From positions 13,072,839-13,136,838 of the forward strand of contig CM049316.1 in NCBI GenBank assembly GCA_026874595.1: DNA of 64,000 nt, written 5' to 3'. Made by a program: the position numbers and the translations under genes. Below are positions 50,776 through 63,848 of this stretch, piece after piece. The notes beneath the pieces were generated by a model that ran no database searches, was not told where the DNA came from, and saw only the letters and a list, made by a program, of their open reading frames with translations. How positions within the stretch are numbered: the first letter of the stretch is position 1; the number at the start of each line of letters is the position of its first letter. The DNA is from Sipunculus nudus. Lineage: Eukaryota; Annelida; Sipuncula; Golfingiida; Sipunculidae.

Positions 50776-53740
50776 GGGCAGGTCTGGATTTTTTCTCAAA
50801 GTTGCAGCTCATCAAATTTTACACTCTTTAGCCCTTATTTAACCTTTCCCTCCATACTGCATGGTAAAATCCCTGCAGACTGGAAGACCGCTAGGATTAC
50901 TCCTATATACAAAGGATCTGGCAGTTAGGATGATCCAAATAACTACCGACCTATTTCAGTAAAGGGTCATGTACCAAAAATACTAGAAAAGTTTGTAAAA
51001 TCAGGCCTTATTACTTATTAGGGTAATAATGATCTATTTACAGATAAAGAATCTGCATACCTTCCATGCAGATCAGCTTCATTTGCCTTGTATTCTATAG
51101 TCAATGAATGCTCAATCAATACAAATACCAACTAGACATTTCTTGGCACCACTGGTGCCATAGTATCGCCAGACAAATAAGGTTTTGTGGTATTTTGTTG
51201 ATATAATGTGATGTATTTGTATTTTAGCAATGAATGTGAGAAACATTTGTACAAAATATAGGAATATTTAAAGTGAAGGCAATTGTTATGTAAAAGGTTA
51301 TGTATAAATAGAAGTATATATTTAATGATGTATTGAGTTGTATATGTATGTTTGGAGTAACTTGTTTGAGAAATAAACTGCATTCCAAAATATCCAACAT
51401 TTGAAAAAAAAATTAAATTAAAAAAAAAATTTAAATTAAATTAAATTTTAAAATTAAATTTAAAATTAAATATACCTCATTCCATAAACCATATCTATAT
51501 ACATGCATAACATGAAAGAAATCTGTCCATTACTGTTTGACTTATAATGCTCACAGTATATACTGTCAAGTGGCAATGATGGGGTATTCAAAGGCGCAAA
51601 AGACAAGAAAAGGACAACAGGTGGCGCCACCTATCTTCTGCAAAAGACAAAACTAAAACCAAGATCTTCCGTCAACTTGATTTTTGGACCAATCCATGCA
51701 TCCCTTTTTAAGATATTCATGATTTTATGTGATTTTCACCATATATGGTAATATTCAAGGTCAAAGCCACTCTCAAAGGAAAGGTCATGACCCCAATTTT
51801 AATATATATCATCCCATAACCCATACCTATGTACATGCATAATATTAAAGAAATCTGTCAATCAGTTTTTGACTTGTGATGCTAAAAGTACTGTCAAGTG
51901 GCAATGATGGGGGTATTAAACGGCACAAAAACAAGAAAAGGATACTAGGTGGCACCACCAGTTTCCGGTACATGACATCACTATCCAAGATCTTTGTCCA
52001 ACTTGATTTTTGGATAAATCCATGAAAGATTTCTTGAGATATTTAAGAATTTGTGTGATTTTCCCCAAAAATGGATTTATTCAAGGTCAAGGTCACTCTC
52101 CTAGTTGAGGTCATGACCCCATTTTAAATAGGCTTCGTCCTCTCACCTATATCTATAAATGTGTCAAGTTTGAAAAAGATCCTTGAAATATTTTTTGAGT
52201 TATTGTGTCCAAAAGAAATCTCTGCGGCGGTGGCGGCGGCGGTGCAACCGTGCCTAAACAGTAGTATCTCCAGACTATGTCTGGCCATACAATAACGATA
52301 CTGCAGCATGTCTTACTGATATGTGGAAAGGTTTTGATAGCCTTAATCATAACATTTTGCTCACTTAAATGAAAAAGTATGGTGTTGAAGATATCCCATT
52401 ATTACCGTTCAATAATTACTTATCTTATACGAAATAGGTTGTTTACTCAAATCAAGTTCTGCCTTAAGGAGTGCACTTTGGATATAGGCACTCCACAAGG
52501 CACTGTGCTTGGGCCAATTTTGTTCCTTATGTACCTTAATGACCATCCCCTGTTCCTCCATGATAAATGTGTTATTTATGTTGATGATATTACTATTTAT
52601 GGGTCTGTACATTCAGTTAATAAAGCTAGTGAATTACTACAGGCACAAATTAATATTGTGCTTGACTGGGTTAGGGATAATAATTGGCTGTGTATCAATC
52701 CTCAAAAATCTAAAAGGGTATTATTTGGCCCTAAATAGAAAACTGGACAAGATCATCAAAGTATTTTGATTGATAATATCAACATAGCACCAGTAGATCA
52801 TACTAAACTTTTAGGCATTTTTATTGAATCTGGTCTTACCTGAAAAAATCATATAAAACATGTCTGTGATAAAGTCACTTTTAAACTTGGTCTACTTTTT
52901 AGACTTAGTCAGATTTTAGATACCTCAAGTTTACAAACTTTATACTATGCTTTCATTCAGAGCCACATAGATCATTGCATATCCATTTGAGGAAGTTCTT
53001 CCAAAACTCATCTATCACAACTTCAAAACATCAAAATATGGCTGCTTGAGTTGTTTCTAGAACTTTTAATACTGATGTATCCTTTTATTCAAACCTTGCG
53101 TGGGATGAACTTTCATCAAAGATACCAATATTTTATTTACTTCACCGTTTTTAAATGCCTGACTGGTAATGCATCTAGTTCGTTTACACATGCATTCAAC
53201 TTTGTAAACACTTAGTATCAAACTTGCTTCTCTCAAGGTTTCAATTTATCTCTACCAAAACCAAAAAAAAGATTCCTTTAAAGCAAGTCTCACATATGCC
53301 AGGCCAAGCAATACGAATGTACTCCCTTTGAGTGTGAAAACTGCCAATAATATTAGCCAATTAAAATATCTGTACAAGCAGTTAATTCAGTAAGTTTTAG
53401 AATCCATATGTATTAATCCATTATCAACTATAATACTACGACTTAAACTAATAATTAATGGCATATAAGATAATTATAGATAATTTTTATAACTTGATGT
53501 AATGACTTTACCATAGCTCCTATGTGTATAATTTTATACATTTAATTGTATTGCATTTGTTTTTTATTGTAAAATGTGAAATATTTTGTCATAAATTCAC
53601 ATGTTTGCATATATTTTTGTTCATTTGTGTTAAACCATGCATGTATGCTCTGAATTGTTTTAGTCCAGGACCTGATAGAAAAACAGCTTATGCTGAATAG
53701 GTTATCCTGGTGAAATATGCATTATAAATAAATAAATAAA
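50776..53740 (+). mobile_element. CR1/jockey-like LINE remnant, split by element B2
   Basis: 50840-51135 encodes the start of an RT domain in fragments (IPADWKTARITPIYKGSG, then NNYRPIS at 50938-50958). The reading resumes at about 52320 (FDSLNHNILL, then KKYGVEDIP). The open stretch 52379-52738 holds GTPQGTVLGPILF at 52487-52525 and the catalytic YVDD at 52577-52588. Later fragments HTKLLGIF and SQILDTSSLQTLYYAF are in frame but broken by stops. The element ends in an ATAAATAAATAAA tail at about 53725-53740, typical of CR1-like 3' ends. Several stops and the nested insertion make it dead. Confidence 0.85.
51140..52295 (+). mobile_element. Family B helentron-like element, copy B2, inside the LINE
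   Basis: Left end: GGCACC-act-GGTGCC hairpin, then TAGTATCGCCAGACA (51163-51175 is the subterminal repeat). Right end: GGCGGTGGCGGCGGCGG tract (about 52224-52243) and GTATCTCCAGAC-tat-GTCTGGCCATAC hairpin (52264-52290, one mismatch to B1). The interior repeats about 330-bp units like B1. An A/T homopolymer-rich insertion at 51405-51475 is unique to this copy. Flanking RT codons join across it. Confidence 0.75.
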
Positions 53741-54396
53741 AGTAGCAGTAGTGGTAGTAGTAGTAGTAGTAGTAGTAGTAACAGCAATAGTAACAGAAAT
53801 AGTAGTAGCAGTTGTATTAACAATAGTAGAAGTAGTAGTAGTAGTAGCAGTTGTAGTATAAGTAGTAGTAGCAAAAGTAGTAGCAGTAGTAGTAGTAATA
53901 GTAGTAGTAGTAAAACTAGTAGTAGTAGTAGAAGTAGTAGTAGGATAGTAGAATAACAATAGTAGTAGTAATAGTGATAGTGGTAGTAGTAGTGATAGTT
54001 ATGATAGTAGTAGTAATAAAAGTAGTAGTAAGAGTAATAATAGTAGTAGAAGTAGTAGTAATAATAATAGTAGTAGTAGTAGTAGTAGTAGTAGTAATAA
54101 AAGTAACAATAGTAGTAGTAGTAGAAGTAGTAGTAGGATAGTAAAATAACAATAGTAGTAGTAATAGTGATAGTGGTAGTAGTAGTGATAGTTATGATAG
54201 TAGTAGTAATAATAGTAGTAGTAGTAGTAGAAGCAGTAGTAGTAGTAGCAGTAGTAGTAGTAGCAGTAGTAAAAGTAACAATAGTAGTAGTAGTAGCAGA
54301 AGTAGAAGTAGTAGTAAAAGTAACAGTAGTAGTAGTAATAGTAGTACCAGTAGTAATATAGTAATAGTAGTAGAAGTAGTAGTAGTAAAAGTAGTA
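53741..54396. repeat. AGT trinucleotide array, right part
   Basis: Same triplet, same strand as 50316-50772. It starts directly after the LINE tail and has a near-exact internal duplication (53920-54010 versus 54100-54190, both around TAGTAGGATAGT). Long ORFs here are artefacts. Confidence 0.95.
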
Positions 54397-57300
54397 CAAG
54401 ACAGTATATAATAAAATATCATATAAGAATTTTCAGCATTGAGTATTAAAAAGGAAATGTTTACCTGTAACCTGGTTGCACTTTCTGATTTCCTTAATAA
54501 TCTAAACATTATTTTAAGGGAATGGCTTTCTTTTATAAATATAGTCTTGAAGGATTACCAAGTTGACACAAGTTACTTCCAACTTTACATAAGGTTTTCT
54601 TGACATAACATTCTATTACTTACTAAAAAAGGAAATTTCCTGCTCTTGAAAACACGTGCATGTTAGTCTAACATTGATTTACAGTTACTTCACATTTTAA
54701 GGTCAAGAGGAAATTTCCTTCATGTTAAATAAATGTTAAATCTATTGACATTGATAGATGCACGGATAATGACCATGCAGTACTGACAACATGTTAACAC
54801 AGCTAGCGTTGGTGCCCAATCATGTAAACACTTGTTCTGAGAGAGAAAGACTGGGTTTTTTTATGAGGACAGTCACAGTTACACCACCTGGTGGTGATTT
54901 GTTTCTTAAAATCTGTTGGAATTATTAACATTATATCTTAAAACTGTAACAATATACTAGAGCCCCTTGCAACAAAAACAATGTTTTAAGCAGGACATCT
55001 GTTTTAGAAGGACCTGAAGGCATTTGGGAAGGCATTTACCTGAAGCCATCATTAATATGGTCATTGAAACATATAGTTTAACAGTCAACATCACAAATGT
55101 TTCATCACCACTAAAACAGGCAGAAACTGTTTAAAAAATTACTATATTGTTTAAAAAAATGTAGATTTATTCATTGTTTCTTCAAAGGAGCATGTTTTTT
55201 TTATTTACTACTTAATGATAAAGAAAAGTGTGACAATTTCTATTTAGTTGGATATAAAAAAAAAGAAGAAATTATTCATGTTTTCTCCAAATGAACATCA
55301 GGTTTACACTGTCTTATGACTCATCTAGGAATGTGTATAATTTCTACCATGTTAAATATAAAAAAATATTCATGATTTCTTCAAAATAACATTAGATATA
55401 CACTAACTAATTATAATCTATAGAATGTATACATTTTACACAGCTTTAGACTTTCATGGCACGGGGCAACACAAGCTTAAACTTGCATCAACTTGTAAAA
55501 CCACAGACAGAAAATATTGACCGACTAAACTCTTCAAAACTCCCATAACAAGAGGAGCCTCACATACAGCAACCATTGACAACAACTGGCTGGACAAACA
55601 GTACTGTGTCACATGATACCATCATCAAGGTGTCACATGATACCATCACCATGGTGTCACATGATAACATCACCAAGCTGCATTACTGATCATGATCCCC
55701 TAATTGACTGAATGAAACAAAATTAAAGCTCCTTGTATAATCAGGTCTTCATTTGAGTCTGTTGTGTGTATGTGTGTGTGTGTGTATGTATGTAACTAAT
55801 ATTAACAGCCTTTCCCCTTTTTAGAGGCTAAACTTGCCGGACTTGCTTCATGATTACATTTTTCATTAATTCATACTGTTCCATAGTATTTTATATAAAA
55901 TACAATTCAAATATTTTTTATTGTTCTATATAAAATTTAATTTTTCAAATATGAACATATATTAATTTTAATTCTTAAAATATGAACATATACACTCACA
56001 AGTAACAGATAGGTTATCACTGGCCCCTGTCTCCCAAAATTCTCAATAAACTGCTTTTTGCTAAATCCATGGTGGCCACATGACTATGTTTAACTTAGGG
56101 CTAAAATCTTACATGCATTCAGTTCAACTGCTGATTTAGTCATATTTTGTGGTCAACTGCAGTGAGTGTCTCTTTTAAGTCTGGGCTTGTTCAGTCATGC
56201 AAAATCTAACCGCCACGCAAGTGTAACCATTGTGGTCAATACATCCGTGAAAGCTTCACTTGAGAACTTGGCTTGTTCATTCAAAATGACAAGAGTTTGC
56301 ATATTTCATAGCTCTCAGCTCTTACAACCTGTAAATAGAGATACCTGATGACCTTGTTGAATTATACATCTGATCTACTTTGAAGCTTATTTTCCACTCT
56401 GACAAATACCCCTCACGCTTTGACAGATCACAACAGTGTTACCGTCGACGATCCCTTTCGTTTATCTCATTTCGTCCATGATTTCTGAACCGCAATGGTT
56501 TTCTATTAGATCAGGGAACACTCATGGTTCACGAGCTGTAAACTTCCAGTGAACTCTTTGACACACGTAGCTGCCATTCACAGTTTACCACAATACTCCA
56601 TCTGGTGTATGTGCAGAGACTCAGATTTACTTGGGATAGGTGAAGGACAGACCTGAATGCTAGACACACTAAGCACTGAAGGAGGGGTTGTATATCAAAT
56701 ACTGAAAAGATTCAGAATTGTTTCTAGCATTCTTAAGATTGCAGAATACAAACTAACATGGGTCAGTAACCAGTGAAACATGAATTTAAGAATTAAGTGA
56801 ATAAAAATTGTGTTCAAAAATAAAATAAAATTTTTCAGTTCCTTCCTTCAAAAACATTTAACTTAAATTCATTTAAAATGCTTTAAAAAATGCTTTTCAC
56901 AGTGTACATCCCTATTAAATAGTCTAATTTTTTTTCATATTTTAAATTTAATTTTGTAAAATTATCTTTATATTTTGTGTATGACACCTAAGTGAAAACC
57001 TCATGATTGTTAACCAATGGTTTTTAATTTAAAATCACAAAATATTTAGTCTACCACAATTTACAATCCTTGTCATTGCCTCATTGATACTGATACCAAA
57101 AACATAATTTCTGTTGCATAAGTACACAGATCTTAATAATATGGTACAAATTAAAATTCTGATATTATTAATTTAATAAATACATGTTATTTAAAGTTCT
57201 GAAACACACGTGTTTTTTTTCATAAATAAAATATATTTTTGCCTAATGAACTGATATTTTTGTATTCCTGATTTAATATGTATATTTAAAAAAAAAATGG

Positions 57301-57560
57301 AGAAGTAAAATTAACAAACAATATAAAAATGTCTTTCCAGATATTATAATCATCTACAATAGAAAACAGAGACTTGAAATGATAAAAAAAGAAATATTTG
57401 ATAAGTTTAAATAGTTTTTTTTAATTTTGTCATTTTATGTATCACATCTAACACGTAGTATGACTAATTTAATCTATTGCTGTGATCAATGAGAAATGCT
57501 AAGCTATAATTCATTAAACTGTGATGTGTGATGCATGTCAAATGTATCAGTGAGCAGTCA
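54397..57560. other. Spacer, no gene seen
   Basis: AT-rich and multi-stop. A threefold repeat of about 32 bp with GTGTCACATGATACCATCA lies at 55605-55685, and a short TG run at 55763-55790. Confidence 0.5.
55605..55685. repeat. 32-bp tandem triplication
   Basis: GTGTCACATGATACCATCAT then CAAG recurs three times with point changes. Confidence 0.85.
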
Positions 57561-57569
57561 TAATTACTC

Positions 57570-57896
57570 TCAATTCAGGGACAATAGTAAATATAAATTA
57601 ACAATAAACACACAATAACTTAAAAATAGAAAATGCACAGGATTTATTAACCACACAATCAAAATCATTTTCACTCTCAATGTTTGCTGTTGCATTGTGG
57701 AATTTGTTACTGGCTGGTCTCTATAGCTATGGGCTGTGTGCCTGGTGATTCTGCCCTGTGTGTATCTGCCTCCAAGACTACACAAACAAACACGGCTTAT
57801 TGCGCCTGGATCAGCAGGAAACTGGAACATTATCTGTGAGACTTCAGGCATTGATCCATAGCTATAATAAGCAAGCCCTCTCATTACCTTTAAAAA
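57570..57896 (-). other. Possible minus-strand terminal exon or chance ORF
   Basis: A 104-codon open stretch whose first 70 residues have a mixed, protein-like composition (for example SMPEVSQIMFQFPADPGAIS and RDQPVTNSTMQQQ). It is preceded on the minus strand by a T-run and AAAG that could be an acceptor. It contains an AATAAA at the point where the composition turns hydrophobic, so if real it would be a 3' exon ending earlier. No family recognised and no paralogue in the window. Confidence 0.15.
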
Positions 57897-58170
57897 AAGA
57901 CACCATCAAGTTTGGCATGTGATCAAACTGTCTAATCATCTCCACCTCTCTGGAGACATTTGTTTTTCCCATTTAAATTATTATTCTTATTATTATTCTG
58001 CCACTTTTTTTCATCCTATTTCACTGATTATTACCCAAGATGTATCTTAGCATGGACCAATTAGTTTGACCCAGTGACCTTGACCTATAGATCATCATTA
58101 TATGCAAAATAACTATTTTCATATGAACTAAAATTGCAAAAAGCACCACTGGCAGCTATTATAACAAACA

Positions 58171-60799
58171 ACAAGGGACCTATGGGTCACGACGCTCAGC
58201 TGTTATATATGATAAAAAAATATTATTTAGAAATGAGGCACATGCTGGTTTTGTGTGGTAATAAATATAAGCTGTATTATGAGTTGTTGTTTAGCTTATG
58301 TTTGATTTTGATAGTACCTTTGGAGACAGGGAAGAGGATTGATTTCATTTATTTTATTAACAAATGGAGTGCTATTGTCACACAGATTTTGACTTGGCCA
58401 TATAACTTATAAGCAGAATATATAATATAAGGGTTTAACTATTAATTAAAAAGAATTACAAATATTGTCCCAAATATTATTTTTTTTTTAAATAATAAGA
58501 GAATCATATGATTTTTTTAAATGAAATATAACTGAAATGATTATTAAAATAATATTAAAGAATATATTCATGAATGCATTCATGAATACATTTTGAAAGT
58601 ATTTGCACTGGTATTCATATACTTTCATTTTTACCTGAATTCCCAATCTTTATGCAAGAAATTTTATAATGGAGTACATAATCATATTCGTATTTAAATA
58701 CAATTACAAAGTATTCGCACCATGACTGGTATTTATTCAGTTTTCACCAAACAATGATGTTGAGAATCCAGAATATACAAAATTCACACATTTAAATAAT
58801 GATCATAAGTACCTGGTTTTATGGCTTTTATTTATATTAAAAAATAACTGTAATTAATTCATTTTGGACTAATTTCACATCAATGTACACACTAGACACA
58901 GTAGGAATCTAGATTAATATTATCAACTGCATCTTTGTCTATCATTAGTTTCCATCATATGATCCCTAATGATTAGTAATGAATAATATGATTTACTTCT
59001 TTATCATTAAAATTGAACTGAAAAATACCATAGGTGACTGCATGGTGTTATTTGGAATACGTGACATTCTATCAATCAATACAAGATTCTTATATCATCA
59101 GTAACTGCAAGTTAATTTCCTGTTATTATAAACTAACAAATTCCTTTTCTATTTTTCTTTAATTTTTTATTAAAAACCAATAAAAATTTATTAATTTATT
59201 GTTTGTTGTTATGTAGTTGGTTAAAACTACTAGATGAGTTGGGTTGGACACCTGGATCAACTGTGGCTGGCCATAAGCTGCCTGGATTCCCCTGTATGCC
59301 TCGCCTCAAGCATGCATAATTTGCTGAAAGTTCAACAAGGTCAACATACAGGTGACTCAAGAGGGGCTGGAGAGAGCCAAAGTCTGACAGGGTCTCAAAA
59401 AAACATTTATAAAAGCTACAATTTTTGGCCAATTTCTTTCAGCTTTCTAAACTTAAAAGCTGAAATCCTTATGTGTGCATGATATGAAAATTATATCAAC
59501 AGTGCTCACAGGAAACAAACGTGCCATGGTCAAAGTTGGGCAAAATTTAAGTTATTAATTTTACATTTATACTAATAACTTATAAAATTTGAAAAATTCA
59601 TAACTAATTTTGGGTATTCAATTGAATCTTGATTAAATAATGTTACATCCCTGACAAAAAATCTCTAGCTTCAGCAATCCCCTTGTTAAGGGAGTAAATA
59701 TATTTCTTGATTTTTTACAAAGTGCATTATGTTTGGGCCCATAACTTAAAACAATTACGCAATACTGACATCATTCTGGCATGTGCATAGAGAATGAAAA
59801 ATATGTATATTATTTATGATTAAAGTCAGATCAGTGGTTTTGATATTAGGCAGTCTTGAAGTGTAACAATGGGTTTTTAATGGAAAAATGAAGTTTTTCA
59901 TTAATATCTTGAAGGTATTAAGTCCTAGTGACCAAATTCTTGGCATGGTAGGGGATTTTGGAGACATCTAGCCGTATGCCGAATTTAAGGAACTAAGAGC
60001 TGAAGCTGGGGAGCTGAGCTCTTGCAAACTGCATAACACTAGCTTGATGTAAACAATATGTTACATGGTGCTTGAAAACTTGAATAAAATCTACAGTTTT
60101 TGATCAACTGGTTTCAAATTTTTGGTGTTAACAGTTGAAAAGGTAACAAAAACATGCTGTGAAAATTAAATCCACAGTACTCACAGGAAAAAAACGTGCC
60201 ATGGTCAAAGTTGGGCAAAATTTAAGGTACCAATTTTTTATTTTTATTAATATTTTAAAAAATTTAAAAGATTTTCATCTAATTTTGGGTATACAATTTA
60301 ATTTTGATTAATTAAAGTTATATTACTGGAAAAAAGGTCCATAGCTTTAACATGTTTTGTGTTAAGTGATCAAATATCTTTCCTGATTTTTTACAAAATG
60401 CATTATGTTTGGGTCCATAACTTTTTTAAATTACATAATACAGACATAATTTCTTGAATGTACATAGGAACTATATAGAGGAATATTTATGGTAAATATG
60501 AGGAAAAACAGATGAGTGGTTTTGATATTAGGCAGTCCTGAAGTGTGAAAATAGGTTTTTAATAAAAAATTGAGGTTTTTCCTTAATTTCTCAAAGGAAC
60601 GAAGTCGAAAAGACCCAGTTTTCGGCTTGGTAGGAGATCTTGGGGACATCTAACATTATGCCGAATTTTGGATTCCTAGGTCTTACGGTTTCAAAACGTG
60701 CCACATCTACGGACGGACGGACGGACGGACAGACGGACGGACGACGGACAATGGACCACGACTATAGCTCAGATGACTTATAGTCAGCTGAGCTAAAAA
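58171..60799 (+). mobile_element. Family A helentron-like element, copy A2
   Basis: The left end ACAAGGGACCTATGGGTCAC, then GACGCTCAGCTG, is followed by the same order of sequence as A1 throughout. The GGAC tract is at 60712-60748. The right-end hairpin is TAGCTCAG ... CTGAGCTA then AAAA (60763-60799). Subterminal inverted repeat: GCTCAGCTG (left) and CAGCTGAGC (right). No coding ORF. Compared with A1 it lacks the 132-bp duplication but carries about 60 bases near 59800-59870 missing in A1, so neither copy derives directly from the other. Confidence 0.75.
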
Positions 60800-62369
60800 T
60801 ACAATTTTTGAAACTGTCACTCGCCACTAGTATATCAACTTTATAAGTGGACAATGAATACTGGTTATTATTGATCATTTAAAATTTATTTATTTTTCCA
60901 TTTAAAAACAAAACTCCCCAAAGGGATCCAGACATATGGTACTCATCACATATGTGGTGTTTAGACTTTCTGGTTTTCATGACAACAAAAATTGATTTGG
61001 ATAAAAGTATGATGTGAGAAAAGTGCTTCCCATTTAACACTGTGTACTGGGTCAATACCATTGGCAGGGATCCATTTGGATTACAATGAAAACCTTGCTG
61101 CATAAAGCCACTTTCACTATACAAGTGTGTTGAATATGGTTTCTTCAATGCCAAATTCAACATACTTTATTCAATACACTTCATCTTCATACTGCATAGG
61201 TAAAAATAGTAATCAATGCCATACTTAATGTATTAAATTCACTTTTTGTGTTTTCAGTTACACTGCATGCGCATTATAATCCTCCTTTTGCACTGAAATC
61301 CAGAAACAGCAATCAATGTGCATAAAATTAATGTGTGTTCACACTGTGTGTTGATGTGAATACTGCAACATTTAGTTAAACTATTACCAAGTTAAACCTT
61401 CCTGTAATTCTATGGTGGTCTTTCAGTTTCTTTGACGTCAGCTACAACTATTAACAGCTAGGTTTTATTGTAGTGAAACAATTAACATGGCATAGACCAT
61501 GTTTGGAACTTAATTTCTTTAGTTTAAGAGTGACTCAAATACCGAACCTTCTATAATGGTGGAGACTGGAGGAATGACATGTGATGACAAGCAAGATTAA
61601 GGAATATTTGCCACACCAGCCATTCACTGTGAATCTAAACGATTCAGGACACCTATCAAAACTAAACAAACATAAGACAAGTTGAACCCTGCTGGTCCTT
61701 CAACAACCTTTGACCCTTCCCACTTGGCAACGGTAAGCAAGGAGTGGCTCCCAGATCACATCCTCAAACTGGAGTGAGGACATTTCTTGTACTGGACCAC
61801 AAACAAAACTCTCACTGAGTAGTAAAAGTAGAGCTAAATAGGTATACACACAACCCCATAAAGAAAGACAACAGGTCCACTTACAACCCTCCCCCCCCCC
61901 CCCATAAAAGAAGAAAGAAAATATTTCAGACTGGGAAAACAAACCAACACTCAGCTACTTTTATATATTAAGATGGCAAACACAGCACACATCACACTAA
62001 AGGGGTAGTCCCCAGCCCCTCACAAAAATGCTTGTAATTTAATTCACCTTTCAAATTAAATGAAGTAAAAGCATAGTGCTTGCAGGGACAAGGTATTTGA
62101 TGAATGGCAGAATTTTATATATTTTAATAAATTTTCCCTTCTCACAAGGGCATACCGTAACACTAAATAATTTGTATATGAATTTCATGCAAGTTTTAAG
62201 GAAATTTTTATATTGAATACAATTACAATTAAAAATTGTCAAAGACATGATGAATTATAAAATATAGGATTAAAAATATAACTCCATAATCAAAATAATC
62301 ATAGTTAATTATAACATCAGTTAACACAAGTCTATAACAGAGACCAAAAAAAAGCTAACCTATAAGAGC
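60800..62369. other. Spacer, no gene seen
   Basis: No supported exon. A poly-C run of about 14 lies at 61890-61904. Several minus-strand ORFs of 65-95 codons have no coding signature. Confidence 0.45.
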
Positions 62370-62720
62370 TTCTTTTATGTCTTGTGACCACTGACCTTAT
62401 TAAATATGTGTGGATTTTGCTTACAACAGAACTTAGGCAAGATATCATATTGGTTAATATTTCTTTTGAGATTCATCCAAATCCATCTTATTCCTGGAAG
62501 ATATGATCACAACACCACAAAAAAGCCTTATGACCTCTGACCTCATTAAATACAGCAAGGATTTTGCCTAGAATCAAACTAAGGTGAGATAATCTACTGG
62601 TTATTAGTTTTGGTGTGTTTTGTGAAAATCCATCAAAGCCCTGGTAAGTTATTGCGATGACACTAAAAGTTAACAGATTGACAGAAGGACAGCCAGACTC
62701 TGCATGGGTACAGCTAAGTA
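62370..62720. repeat. Interspersed repeat F, right copy
   Basis: GACCTCTGACCTCATTAAAT and the preceding CCACTGACCTTATTAAATATG are two tandem versions of the motif seen at 47130-47300. It ends with CCTGGTAAGTTATTGCGATG and ACAGAAGGACAGCC. Confidence 0.55.
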
Positions 62721-62875
62721 AGTCCCATTTAAAAGTATGTTTTAATCTCTCTTTCGGTGGTATAACCTTGGGTATACCATTATCAGTCTGAATAAAGATA
62801 AGTTTTAATCTCTCATTAAATGATGATGAAAGTTCTTTCCTCAACCCTGGTGCAACATAAAGGCTCACAAATAAT
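62700..62875 (-). other. Weak candidate exon on the minus strand
   Basis: Right of repeat F, a minus-strand frame gives SLYVAPGLRKELSSSFNERL and then NGIPKVIPPKE before running into the repeat. The composition looks protein-like. The upstream acceptor (TTATTTGTGAG) is poor, and no good donor is seen. It could be the C-terminal region of the same gene as the candidate exon at 63800-63848. Confidence 0.15.
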
Positions 62876-63799
62876 ATATCACATCTCTTGCCCTCGAAAC
62901 CACTTACACACTATGAACAGAGATGACTGAGGGTGCAAGATCATGTTATAAAAGCTGATAGTTTTTAACACATATCCTTGACAGATGAGATGAGTTATGG
63001 TTGTGCGTGTCAGTGACAGACTTAAATAGGCAGCAAATGGGAGTTCTCTAAGTAATTCAAGTACAGTTCATGTTTTTTATGCAACTATGAAATGGAAAAT
63101 TGTGATCAATAGCACTACTGTTACTCTTATTTTAGTTTCAAGTGGTCCTTGCCTCCACTTACACTATCTCATATTTGATCAATGTAATCGGAAACTCTCA
63201 AGTGATCATGTTTATACATTATAAAAACACACACATGTATATCTATCTATAATCTCATATAAAGTGACTCTCATGTGTGTACACACTCTGAGTAACTAAA
63301 AAACTTTCTCTTTTGACAAATGAAAGTAGATAAAGAGTATGTGTGTGCCCTGAACATATTAAATAATCTTATTGTGATAACCTCTCACCTGCCTGTTAAG
63401 TCAAACTTGTAGTTCTGCTCTCAGTCATAAGGGGGCGCTATGTGTCAGGAGATATTCTGGTGCCTCATGAATGGTCATAAGAGGGCAAGAAATTAAGTCT
63501 GAATATTTCTGAGTGATGAATATTTAAAGTATCCTTATGAGCATGATAAAAATGTTTATAATAGGTATACAAACCACTGAGGAAAAGTTATAAATGATGG
63601 TTTAAGGAATTATATTTTTTGGTAGTTCTGAGTATGTTCTGAGACATGCTGTTCAGTTTTCTTGTGTAAAATATTTTATCTCCTTGTGGTACAAAGTGCA
63701 CCACATGCCAATGGAATGGCTAAACATACCTGATTGCAATCTTAAGAGGTACTCAGTAATCCATGCACTGCACCACTTACACCTCATATATAAGCTCAC

Positions 63800-63848
63800 C
63801 TGAATACAGGTAGATTTCACCATCACCCATATAGCAAACATCACCTAC
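63800..63848 (-). CDS. Candidate 49-nt exon of a minus-strand gene
   Basis: On the minus strand TGTCTTTTCAG (a strong acceptor) is followed by 49 bases open in one frame only, VGDVCYMGDGEIYLYS, and then the donor GTGAGC. Phase is 0 to 1. GD-x-x-YM-x-DGEIY resembles the A8-type stretch of adenylate-forming (AMP-binding) enzymes, but 16 residues are too few to name a family. Remaining exons would lie right of the window and possibly at 62700-62875. Confidence 0.3.

Noticed and set aside
50173-54509. Leu-, Ser-, Thr- and Tyr-run ORFs of up to 225 codons
   Set aside because: They read through AGT trinucleotide arrays in all frames; no non-repetitive coding sequence is attached.
63386-63420. Possible minus-strand mini-exon encoding NYKFDLTG before a GTGAGA donor
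   Set aside because: An in-frame stop lies just upstream and there is no acceptable acceptor.
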